A stretch of DNA of 54,470 nucleotides from Streptomyces montanisoli (GTDB taxonomy: Bacteria; Actinomycetota; Actinomycetes; Streptomycetales; Streptomycetaceae). Numbering within the stretch: position 1 is the stretch's first letter; every line of letters starts with the position of its first letter. The stretch is taken from NCBI RefSeq assembly GCF_017813245.1, contig NZ_JAGIQL010000030.1, positions 1 through 54,470 on the forward strand, written 5' to 3'. A program made the translations under genes and the position numbers. Shown piece by piece: positions 15,623-23,058 of the stretch. Under the pieces are notes generated by a model. The model had not been told where the DNA came from. It searched no databases and saw nothing but the letters and a program-made list of their open reading frames with translations.

Positions 15623-17995
15623 TCAGGCGCCGTCGCGGTCGAAGGGCTGCTGGTGGTCGTGCGAGGGCGCGCGGCCCGGCGGCTGGGCGGGAGCCGGGTG
15701 CACGGACCACACGGGCAGCTTGCGCTCCACCGGGGCCCCGGCGGTCACGGTGATCTGCTCCCCGCAGTGCTTGAGCGGCAGCGGGTCGCCCTCCAGGAGC
15801 GTGTACGTGACCGACGACGTCCTGATCTCCACTGCCAGCCTGCGCCCGAAGATGTGCAGCTTGAACGCGAGCCGGCGCAGCCGCTCGGGGAGCTTCGGGG
15901 TGAACTCCAGGTCGTCACCGCGGTGGCGCATGCCGCCGAACCCCGCCACCAGGGCCATCCAGGTGCCGGCGAGCGACGCGATGTGCACGCCGTCCCTGGT
16001 GTTGTTCTCCGTGTCCTCCAGATCCAGGAGGGCCGCCTCGACCAGGTAGTCGTAGGCGAGCCTGAGGTGGCCGACCTCGGCGGCCACCACGGACTGGACG
16101 CACGCGGACAGCGACGAGTCACGGACCGTCAGGGGCTCGTAGTAGGCGAAGTTGCGCGCCTTGTGGTCCGCGTCGAACTCCTCGCCGCGCAGGTACATCG
16201 CCAGCACCAGGTCGGCCTGCTTGACGACCTGCTTGCGGTAGAGGTCGAAGTACGGGAAGTGCAGCAGCAGCGGGTACTGGTCGGCGCGCGTGCCCGCGAA
16301 GTCCCACAGCTGGTGCCCGGTGAAGCCCGCGTGCTGCTCGTGCACGCGCAACTCGCTGTTGTACGGCTTGTGCATGGCGTCGGCGGCGTCGCGCCACGCG
16401 GCGCTCTCCTCGTCGTCGACGCCGAGCTCCGCCGCCTTGCGCGGGTGGCGCTCCACTGCGTCGGCCGCGTGCCTGAGGTTCGCGCGGGCCATCAGGTTCG
16501 TGTACGTGTTGTCGTCCATCGCGGCGCTGTACTCGTCGGGGCCCGTGACCCCGTCGATGTGGAAGACGCCGTGGTGGTCGTGATGGCCGAGCGAGCGCCA
16601 CAACCGCGCGGTCTCGACGAGGAGTTCGACGGCGATCTCGCGTTCGAACCCCTCGTCGCCGGTCGCCGTGACGTAGCGGACGGCGGCGTCGGCGATGTCC
16701 GCGTTGACGTGGAAGGCGGCCGTGCCGGCCGGCCAGTACGCGGAGCACTCGGACCCCTCGATGGTGCGCCAGGGGAACGCGGCGCCCTCAAGGCCGAGTT
16801 GCTCGGCACGGTCCTGGGCCGCGGGCAGCGTGCTGTGCCGCCAGCGCAGGGCCTCCTCGACGGCGTTCGGCGACGTGTACGTCAGCAGCGGCAGGACGAA
16901 GGTCTCGGTGTCCCAGAAGCTGTGCCCGTCGTAGCCCGACCCGGTCAGGCCCTTCGCGGGGATGGCGCGCTGCTCCGCACGCGCGCCCGCCTGCAGGACG
17001 TGGAAGAGCGCGAAGCGCACGGCCTGCTGCACTTCCTCGTCGCCGTCCAGCTCCACGTCGGCCCTGGACCAGAAGTCGTCGAGGTACTGGCGCTGTTCCC
17101 CGACGAGGCCGTCCCATCCGGTGGACATGGCCTGCGCGAGGGCCGCGTCCACCTGGTCGCGCACGCCCGGCAGTGAACGGGTGGACGACCAGCCGTAGGA
17201 GACCGTCTTCTCCAGCCGCAGCACCTCGCCGGGCTTGAGCTGGGCCGTGCATGTCACGCGTCCGACATCGGCGCCGCTCTCGCTGCTCGTGCGCGTCGAA
17301 TCGGGGCCGGTGACGACGTGGTCGGCGGCCACGGCGACCCGCAGCCCGCTGCGCGCGGTGGTGTGGACGAGCCTGAGCCTGGCGTCGGCGGCGAAGTGCT
17401 CCTCGGAGACCAGCGGCGACTCCAGCGCGACCGCGGCGCGCGGGTCGCCGTCGGAGCGCGGCAGCTGCTCGTTGGCCATCAGTTCGGACTGCACGACGAG
17501 GCGCACGTCACTGTCGACGGCCTCGACCTCGAACCGCACGGCGGCGATGGCGCGCTGGGTGAAGGAGACGAGGCGGGTGGAGCGGACCTTCACGGTGCAG
17601 CCCGCGGGCGAGACCCACTCGCACGTCCTGTGCAGCAGCCCGGTCCTGAAGTCGAGTACGCGCTCGTGCGAGCGGACGGTGCCGTAGCGCAGGTCGAAGG
17701 GCTCGTCGTCCACGAGCAGCCGGATGATCTTGCCGTTGGTGACGTTGATGACCGTCTGCCCCGACTCGGGGTAGCCGTAGCCCGCCTCCGCGTAGGGCAG
17801 CGGGTGCAGTTCGTGGACGCCGTTGAGGTACGAGCCGGGCAGACCGTGCGGCTCGCCCTCGTCGAGGTTGCCCCGCCAGCCCACGTGCCCGTTGGAGAGG
17901 GCGAAGACGGACTCGCTCTGCGGCAGGACGTCGAGGTTGATGCCGCACTCCCGCAGGACCCACGGCTCGACGGTGTAGTTGGAGTGCTTGATCAT
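15623..17995 (-). CDS. GH65 disaccharide phosphorylase (maltose/kojibiose/trehalose type)
   Basis: A 790-aa glycoside hydrolase family 65 protein. It has the N-terminal beta-sandwich (starting MIKHSNYTVEPWVLREC, with FALSNGHVGWRGNLDEGE), the (alpha/alpha)6 barrel with SGYDGHSFWDTETFVLP and the catalytic acid Glu488 in GVTGPDEYSAAMDDNTYTN, and the C-terminal beta-sheet domain. Inverting GH65 phosphorylases split an alpha-linked glucose disaccharide with phosphate into beta-glucose 1-phosphate and glucose. Substrate choice (maltose, trehalose, kojibiose, nigerose) cannot be read by eye. The start ATG overlaps the stop of the upstream beta-phosphoglucomutase as ATGA, so the pair is translationally coupled and metabolically linked. 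Cytoplasmic. Confidence 0.93.
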   Translation of the reverse strand: MIKHSNYTVEPWVLRECGINLDVLPQSESVFALSNGHVGWRGNLDEGEPHGLPGSYLNGVHELHPLPYAEAGYGYPESGQTVINVTNGKIIRLLVDDEPFDLRYGTVRSHERVLDFRTGLLHRTCEWVSPAGCTVKVRSTRLVSFTQRAIAAVRFEVEAVDSDVRLVVQSELMANEQLPRSDGDPRAAVALESPLVSEEHFAADARLRLVHTTARSGLRVAVAADHVVTGPDSTRTSSESGADVGRVTCTAQLKPGEVLRLEKTVSYGWSSTRSLPGVRDQVDAALAQAMSTGWDGLVGEQRQYLDDFWSRADVELDGDEEVQQAVRFALFHVLQAGARAEQRAIPAKGLTGSGYDGHSFWDTETFVLPLLTYTSPNAVEEALRWRHSTLPAAQDRAEQLGLEGAAFPWRTIEGSECSAYWPAGTAAFHVNADIADAAVRYVTATGDEGFEREIAVELLVETARLWRSLGHHDHHGVFHIDGVTGPDEYSAAMDDNTYTNLMARANLRHAADAVERHPRKAAELGVDDEESAAWRDAADAMHKPYNSELRVHEQHAGFTGHQLWDFAGTRADQYPLLLHFPYFDLYRKQVVKQADLVLAMYLRGEEFDADHKARNFAYYEPLTVRDSSLSACVQSVVAAEVGHLRLAYDYLVEAALLDLEDTENNTRDGVHIASLAGTWMALVAGFGGMRHRGDDLEFTPKLPERLRRLAFKLHIFGRRLAVEIRTSSVTYTLLEGDPLPLKHCGEQITVTAGAPVERKLPVWSVHPAPAQPPGRAPSHDHQQPFDRDGA

Positions 17996-18729
17996 GCGTC
18001 CGTCCCCAGGTCGGCGAGGTCCTTCACCACGATATCGGCGCCGTGGGCGCGCAGCGCGTCCGACTGCCCCACCCGGTCGAGGCCGACGACGTAGCCGAAG
18101 TGGCCCGACCTGCCGGCGTCCATGCCCGCGAGCGCGTCCTCGAACACGGCGCTGTCCGACGGGTCGACGCCGAGGTCGTGCGCGGCGGCGAGGAACGTGT
18201 CGGGGCGCGGCTTGCCGGGCAGCCGCCGCTCGGCCGCCACCACGCCGTCGATGCGTACCTCGAACAGGTCCTCCGCGTGCACGGAACGCAGGATGTCCCG
18301 GCAGTTCGCGCTGGAGGAGACGACGGCGGTGCGCAGGCCGCGCTCGCGCGCGTCCCGCACGTAGCGCAGGGTCCCCTCGTACGGTTCCACGCCGTCGGTG
18401 CGGATCTTCGCCAGCACGAGGGTGTTCTTGCGGTTGCCGAGCCCGTGGACGGTGTCCTTGTCCTCCGGGTCGCCGTCCTCGCCGTCAGGCAGTTCGATGC
18501 CGCGCGATGCGAGGAAGGAGCGCACCCCGTCGGCGCGGGGCAGGCCGTCCACGTACCGGTCGTAGTCGTCCGGGGTGAACGGGCGGAAGTCCGCGCCGTC
18601 CCGTCGTCGCAGGAACTCGTCGAACATCTCCTTCCACGCGGCGGCGTGCACGACGGCGGTCTTGGTGATGACACCGTCGAGGTCGAACAGACAGGCCCGG
18701 ATGTGTTCGGGCAGACCCAGGTTCTTCAT
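17992..18729 (-). CDS. pgmB: Beta-phosphoglucomutase (HAD superfamily)
   Basis: A 245-aa HAD phosphatase-fold protein. The nucleophile and acid are D16 and D18 in CLFDLDGVITKTAVVHAAAWK; then come TAVVSSSANC (motif II), LPGKPRPDTFLAAAHDLGV (motif III Lys) and AVFEDALAGMDAGRSGHFGYVVGLDR (motif IV with Glu-Asp). The cap domain has NRKN. It should interconvert beta-glucose 1-phosphate and glucose 6-phosphate through beta-glucose 1,6-bisphosphate. Its stop overlaps the start of the GH65 gene by four bases, which fits: the phosphorylase makes the substrate of the mutase. ATG 18729 follows AAGGTGG. It is divergent from the AlkB-like gene. Confidence 0.92.
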   Translation of the reverse strand: MKNLGLPEHIRACLFDLDGVITKTAVVHAAAWKEMFDEFLRRRDGADFRPFTPDDYDRYVDGLPRADGVRSFLASRGIELPDGEDGDPEDKDTVHGLGNRKNTLVLAKIRTDGVEPYEGTLRYVRDARERGLRTAVVSSSANCRDILRSVHAEDLFEVRIDGVVAAERRLPGKPRPDTFLAAAHDLGVDPSDSAVFEDALAGMDAGRSGHFGYVVGLDRVGQSDALRAHGADIVVKDLADLGTDA

Positions 18730-18874
18730 GGCACCCACCTTCCCCCGTCGGCGCGGATCTCCTCCCGCGGACGCGCAGATGAGGCACGTTCCACTCGCGG
18801 AGCCGCAGGTCGCACGGGCGTGTGTGACGCGCGCCACGGAGAGCCAGATTGGCACATGTGTTCGGTTTTCGCGT

Positions 18875-18880
18875 TACGCT
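18875..18880 (+). promoter_or_regulatory. Leaderless-type -10 of the AlkB-like gene
   Basis: TACGCT ends six bases before ATG 18887 and no ribosome binding site is present, the pattern of leaderless Streptomyces transcripts. TTGGCA at 18849-18854 could be a -35, though the 20-bp spacer is long. Confidence 0.5.
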
Positions 18881-18886
18881 GGCTCC

Positions 18887-19513
18887 ATGTCCGTTCCACT
18901 CCAGGGTTCGCTGTTCGACCAGGCCGCGGCGCCCGGGCTCGGGCCGCTCGCCGGTGCACGGCGGACGGTGCTGGGCGACGGGGCCTGGATCGACCTCCTG
19001 CCCGCCTGGCTGACCGGCGCCGACACGGTCTTCGGCACGCTTGCCGCCGACGTGCCGTGGCAGGCCGAGCGGCGCCGGATGTACGAGCGCGAGGTCGCCG
19101 TGCCCCGGCTGCTGTGCTTCTACCGCGCGGGCGCGCCGCTGCCGCATCCCGTGCTGGCCGAGGCGCGGGACGCGCTCACCGCGCACTACGCCGGCGAGCT
19201 ACGGGAGCCGTTCACCACCGCCGGGCTCTGCTTCTACCGGGACGGCCGCGACAGCGTCGCCTGGCACGGCGACCGCGTCGGACGGGGGTCGCGCGAGGAC
19301 ACCATGGTGGCGATCGTCTCGGTGGGGCAGCCGCGCGAGCTGGCCCTGCGGCCGCGCGGCGGAGGCAGCGCACGGCGCGTCCCGCTCGGCCACGGCGACC
19401 TGGTGGTGATGGGCGGCTCGTGCCAGCGCACGTGGGAGCACGCCATCCTCAAGACGGCACGTCCCGTGGGCCCCCGCATCAGCATCCAGTTCAGGCCGCA
19501 CGGCGTGCGCTGA
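18887..19513 (+). CDS. alkB: AlkB-like 2-oxoglutarate/Fe(II) dioxygenase
   Basis: A 208-aa member of the DNA/RNA alkylation repair dioxygenase family. The conserved core is present: PRLLCFYRAG, GLCFYRDGRDSVAWHGDRVGRG with the HxD iron ligands (H-G-D), VSVGQPRELALRPRGGG, GDLVVMGGSCQRTWEHAI with the distal His, and RISIQFRPH with the Arg that binds 2-oxoglutarate. It should remove methyl groups from alkylated bases by oxidation. The length is typical for the short actinobacterial forms. No ribosome binding site; ATG 18887 follows a -10 box by six bases. It is divergent from pgmB. Confidence 0.9.
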   Translation: MSVPLQGSLFDQAAAPGLGPLAGARRTVLGDGAWIDLLPAWLTGADTVFGTLAADVPWQAERRRMYEREVAVPRLLCFYRAGAPLPHPVLAEARDALTAHYAGELREPFTTAGLCFYRDGRDSVAWHGDRVGRGSREDTMVAIVSVGQPRELALRPRGGGSARRVPLGHGDLVVMGGSCQRTWEHAILKTARPVGPRISIQFRPHGVR

Positions 19514-19582
19514 CAGCCCGTGACGTGCGACGACGCGCTCCCTGGCGCAGGGGCCGCGGCGCGCGCACGGCCGGGTCCGATC

Positions 19583-19588
19583 TACCGT
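19583..19588 (+). promoter_or_regulatory. Leaderless-type -10 of the PLP-enzyme gene
   Basis: TACCGT ends six bases before GTG 19595; no ribosome binding site is visible. I see no good -35 at 17-18 bp. Confidence 0.45.
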
Positions 19589-19594
19589 GGGCCC

Positions 19595-20800
19595 GTGAGC
19601 TACGACATCGCCTCCATACGCGCCCTCTTCCCCGCCCTCGACAGCGGCGTCGCCTTCTTCGACGGCCCAGGGGGCACGCAGACGCCCCGGCCCGTCATCG
19701 ACGCCGTCGCCGCGGCCATGTCCGCGCCGCTGTCCAACCGCGGGCGGCTGACGGCCGGCGAGGTGAACGCCGACCGTGTCGTCACCGGCGCCAGAGCCGC
19801 GCTCGGCGACCTGCTGGGCGTCGCGCCCGGCGGGGTCGCGTTCGGGCGGTCCGCGACGCAGCTGACCTACGACCTGGCGCGCACTCTTTCGCGCGGCTGG
19901 GCGCCGGGCGACGAGGTGGTCGTCACCCGTCTCGACCACGACGCGAACATCAGGCCGTGGGTGCAGGCCGCGGCCGCGGTGGGCGCGACCGTCCGGCACG
20001 CGGACTTCGATCCGGAGACCGGCGAGCTGACGGTCGCGGACATCGAGGCGGTGCTCAGCGACCGGACGCGTCTCGTGGCCGTGACCGCGGCGTCCAACCT
20101 GATCGGGACCCGGCCGCCCGTCACCGCGATCGCCGAGGTGGTCCACGCGGCGGGCGCCCTGCTGCACGTGGACGGCGTCCACCACACGGCGCACGCGCCG
20201 GTCGACCTGGCGACGCTCGGCGCGGACACCTACGTCTGCTCCACGTACAAGCTCCTCGGCCCGCACCTGGGCGTGCTGGCGGCCGACCCCGCGTTCCTGG
20301 AGGGGCTGCGGCCCGACAAGCTGCTGCCGTCGTCGGACGCGGTGCCCGAGCGGTTCGAGCTCGGCACGCTGCCGTACGAGCTGCTGGCGGGCGCGGAGGC
20401 CGCCGTGGACTTCCTCTCCGGGCTCGCCGGCGAGACGGAGGGGACGCGGCGGCAGCGCCTCGCCGGGGCCTTCGCCGCGCTGGAGGGTCACGAGAACGCG
20501 CTGCGCGCACGCATCGAGTCGGGCCTCGCCGCCCTGCCCGGCCTGACCGTGCACTCGCGGGCGAAGGACCGCACGCCCACGCTGCTCGTGACGTTCGAGG
20601 GACGCGACGCGGCCGGCGCGTACCGCTTCCTCGCCGAGCGGGACGTCGCCGCGCCCGCCTCGTCCTTCTACGCGCTGGAGGCCTCGCGCAGGCTCGGCCT
20701 CGGGGACACGGGCGGACTGCGCGTCGGCATCGCCCCGTACAACGACACTCAGGACGTGGACCGCCTGCTCGCGGGCCTGGCCAGTTACATAGGTGCGTGA
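19595..20800 (+). CDS. Cysteine desulfurase-like PLP enzyme (aminotransferase class V)
   Basis: A 401-aa fold-type I PLP enzyme of the class V branch. It begins YDIASIRALFPALDSGVAFFDGPGGTQTPRPVIDAV; HDANIRPWVQAA, HVDGVHHTAHAPVDLATLGADTYVCSTYKLLGPHLG carry the PLP-binding Asp and His and the Schiff-base Lys (STYK). The C-terminal DRTPTLLVTFEGRDAAGAYRFLAERDVAAPASSFYA completes the fold. The group is annotated as cysteine desulfurase-like, but there is no clear active-site Cys loop (CxxS), so the reaction may be a different lyase or transaminase. GTG 19595 fits a leaderless start. The MarR gene begins 12 bp after its stop. Confidence 0.87.
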   Translation: MSYDIASIRALFPALDSGVAFFDGPGGTQTPRPVIDAVAAAMSAPLSNRGRLTAGEVNADRVVTGARAALGDLLGVAPGGVAFGRSATQLTYDLARTLSRGWAPGDEVVVTRLDHDANIRPWVQAAAAVGATVRHADFDPETGELTVADIEAVLSDRTRLVAVTAASNLIGTRPPVTAIAEVVHAAGALLHVDGVHHTAHAPVDLATLGADTYVCSTYKLLGPHLGVLAADPAFLEGLRPDKLLPSSDAVPERFELGTLPYELLAGAEAAVDFLSGLAGETEGTRRQRLAGAFAALEGHENALRARIESGLAALPGLTVHSRAKDRTPTLLVTFEGRDAAGAYRFLAERDVAAPASSFYALEASRRLGLGDTGGLRVGIAPYNDTQDVDRLLAGLASYIGA

Positions 20801-20812
20801 TACACCTTAAGG

Positions 20813-21295
20813 GTGAGTGAGGAGAACCACCCTCAGGACCATCAGGGCGACGTGGCCGACTTCGTCGAGGCGGCCGCGCTGCTGACCATCCGGTACCTGA
20901 CGGCACGCGACATCAGCTTCAGCGCGGCGACCACGCTCAGCAGGCTGTCCCGCACGGGTCCCGCGCGGCTGACCGTGCTGGCCGCCGAGGAAGGCGCGTC
21001 GCAGCCGTCCATGACCCAGCTGGTGCAGCGCCTCGAACGCCAGGGCCTGGTCAGCAGGGTCGGCGACCCGGACGACGGACGCGTCGTCCTGGTGTCGATC
21101 ACCGACGCGGGGCGCGCGCTACTCGACGAGCGGCGCCGCACCCGCGCGCGCCGGCTCAAGGCCCTGCTGCGCACCCTCTCCCCCGAGGACGGCGCCGCAC
21201 TCACCGAGGCGGCGCGGCTCGGCATGCCCGCGCTGCGCCATCTCGCGGAACACGCCGCCGACACCGACGGGCCCGTGGGCGCGCCGCCAGGCTGA
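20813..21295 (+). CDS. MarR-family transcriptional regulator
   Basis: A 160-aa winged-helix protein: ATTLSRLSRTGPARLTVLAAEEGASQPSMTQLVQRLERQGLVSRVGDPDDGRVVLVSITDAGRALLDERR is the complete MarR DNA-binding region with the D-x-R wing. It lies 62 bp upstream of an MFS pump gene on the same strand, the usual arrangement in which MarR represses itself and the pump until a small ligand binds. The near-palindrome CACCTTAAGGGTG at 20803-20815 covers the GTG start and could be its operator. There is no ribosome binding site; a -10-like TACACC lies six bases before GTG. Confidence 0.9.
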   Translation: MSEENHPQDHQGDVADFVEAAALLTIRYLTARDISFSAATTLSRLSRTGPARLTVLAAEEGASQPSMTQLVQRLERQGLVSRVGDPDDGRVVLVSITDAGRALLDERRRTRARRLKALLRTLSPEDGAALTEAARLGMPALRHLAEHAADTDGPVGAPPG

Positions 21296-21357
21296 CGGTC
21301 CCCCGAACGGAGCGTTCCGCGACCCACCCGTCCCCCGTCCCCTGTCTGGAGCTGCAC

Positions 21358-22629
21358 GTGTCGTCACAACCCGGCGCTGTGAGCCCGTTCCGCCAGCCGA
21401 AGGCCGTCTGGGCCGTGGCCTTCGCCTGCGTCATCTCGTTCATGGGCATCGGCCTCGTGGACCCGATCCTGCCCGCGCTGGCCAGCGGCCTGAAGGCGTC
21501 GCCGAGCCAGGTCACCCTGCTGTTCACCAGCTACCTCGTGGTCACCGCCGTCGCGATGCTCTTCACCGGCTTCGTCTCCAGCCGGATCGGCGCCAAGCGC
21601 ACGCTGGTCGCCGGGCTGGCGATCATCGTGGTCTTCAGCGCGCTCGCCGGGGCGTCAGGCAGCATCGGCGGGATCGTCGGCTTCCGCGCCGGCTGGGGGC
21701 TCGGCAACGCGCTGTTCATCGCGACCTCGCTCGCGGTCATCGTCGGCTCCGCCAGCGGCGGCTTCGCCGGCGCGATCATCCTGTACGAGACGGCGCTCGG
21801 CATAGGCATCGCCATCGGGCCGCTGCTCGGTGGCGAGTTGGGCGGGATCAGCTGGCGCGGGCCGTTCTTCGGCGTCGCGGTGCTGATGGCGATCGCACTG
21901 GTCGCGACGGTCGTACTGGTGGCGCCCACGCCGAAGCCGCAACGCAAGCAGTCGATCGTGGAGCCGCTGAAGGCGCTGCGCCACCGCGGGCTGCTGACGA
22001 TGGGTCTGACGGCGCTGCTGTACAACTGGGGCTTCTTCACGGTTCTCGGCTACGCGCCCTTCCCCATGCACCTCGGGACACACCAGCTGGGCTACGTCTT
22101 CACCGGCTGGGGCGTGCTGGTCGCGTTCTTCGCGGTGTTCGGCGCGCCGTGGCTGCAGGCGAAGCTGGGCATCGCGAAGGCCCTGTACCTCAACCTGGCG
22201 CTGTTCGCGCTCGACATCCTGGCGATCGCGGTGTACACGGATCACAAGACGGGCCTGATCGTGGCCGTGATCGTGTCGGGCGCCTTCATCGGCATCAACA
22301 ACACGATCACGACCCAGGCCGTCATGACCGTCTCCCCCGTGGAGCGGCCGACGGCCTCGGCCGCGTACGGCTTCGTGCGGTTCATCGGCGGCGGTCTGGC
22401 GCCGTTCGCCGCGGGCAAGCTGGCCGAGCACTACGACGTCCACGTGCCGTTCTACCTGGGCGCGGCGGCCGTGGCGGTGGCCATCGGCGTACTGTCCACG
22501 GGCCACTCGCTGCTCGCGGACGCCGAGCGCAACCAGCGCGCCGACGCCGCCTCGCACGGCGGCGAGGACGCCGAGGAGGATCGGCTCACGGAGCAGGCGG
22601 AGGCGGAGGACGTCGGGTCGAGCAGCTGA
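21358..22629 (+). CDS. MFS drug-efflux-type transporter
   Basis: A 423-aa permease with twelve predicted membrane helices. It starts PKAVWAVAFACVISFMGIGLVDPILPALASGLKASPSQVTLLFTSYLVVTAVAMLFTGFVSSRIGAKRTLVAGL, with the DHA1 pattern and the loop motif after helix 2; GAIILYETALGIGIAIGPLLGG corresponds to antiporter motif C in helix 5. The C-terminal 40 residues are acidic and cytoplasmic. It should be a proton-driven exporter of small molecules, probably controlled by the upstream MarR protein. GTG 21358 follows GGAG. A very strong hairpin follows the stop. Confidence 0.9.
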   Translation: MSSQPGAVSPFRQPKAVWAVAFACVISFMGIGLVDPILPALASGLKASPSQVTLLFTSYLVVTAVAMLFTGFVSSRIGAKRTLVAGLAIIVVFSALAGASGSIGGIVGFRAGWGLGNALFIATSLAVIVGSASGGFAGAIILYETALGIGIAIGPLLGGELGGISWRGPFFGVAVLMAIALVATVVLVAPTPKPQRKQSIVEPLKALRHRGLLTMGLTALLYNWGFFTVLGYAPFPMHLGTHQLGYVFTGWGVLVAFFAVFGAPWLQAKLGIAKALYLNLALFALDILAIAVYTDHKTGLIVAVIVSGAFIGINNTITTQAVMTVSPVERPTASAAYGFVRFIGGGLAPFAAGKLAEHYDVHVPFYLGAAAVAVAIGVLSTGHSLLADAERNQRADAASHGGEDAEEDRLTEQAEAEDVGSSS

Positions 22630-22642
22630 TCCCTCAGGGGCC

Positions 22643-22689
22643 CGAGGGGCCGGTGCCGGGGTGTGGACCACCCCGGCACCGGCCCCTCG
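22643..22689 (+). terminator. Strong terminator, 21-bp perfect stem
   Basis: A perfect 21-bp stem (22643-22663 with 22669-22689) and a 5-base loop begin 14 bases after the MFS stop codon. The arms are CGAGGGGCCGGTGCCGGGGTG and its exact complement. Confidence 0.9.
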
Positions 22690-23058
22690 CGCATGTGGCG
22701 CGTGTGACGGATGCGGCGGCGGCGCGGCGCGCGCTCGGGTGGCGGCGCGGCGCCTTCCGCGCGGTCAAGGCGTCCGTCCCACCATGTGGTTGAGCCGGAA
22801 ACCATGTGCCGCACCGACCTTGACACAGCACCCGCGGAGCAGCAGGCTTCCGGCATCCGATAGATCCATACCGGTATCCGGTAGCTCCACGCCGGGTGTA
22901 CGACGAAGCGGTGATCCGTCGCGCCACGCCCGCGAAACGCCGACCGGAGCCGGGCACGGAGGAGGAGACGGCAGGACAGTGGGCCTCGCGGCGCCGCGGC
23001 CACGCCAGGCCGAGGCGCCCGAAGAAGCCACGGGCAGGCCTCAGGACGAGGAGACGCG
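22690..23058. promoter_or_regulatory. 369-bp intergenic region before glcD with repeats and promoter-like sites
   Basis: No gene is supported here. ACCATGTG occurs at 22781 and 22801 (20-bp spacing). TTGACA at 22820-22825 is a good -35, but the -10 is weak (AGGCTT at 22844). ATCCGATAGATCC (22855-22867) and ATCCGGTAGCTCC (22876-22888) match at 11 of 13 positions, 21 bp apart, and ATACCGGTAT (22868-22877) is a palindrome between them. This looks like a regulator site placed just after a start point, for the glycolate/lactate genes. The remaining 170 bp before ATG 23059 is featureless apart from the GAGGAG ribosome binding site. Confidence 0.5.

Noticed and set aside
15653..17176. A 507-codon open frame on the plus strand opposite the GH65 gene
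   Set aside because: It is an antisense shadow caused by high GC; its protein is Arg/Val/Gly-rich with no family motifs, while the minus-strand frame encodes a complete GH65 enzyme.
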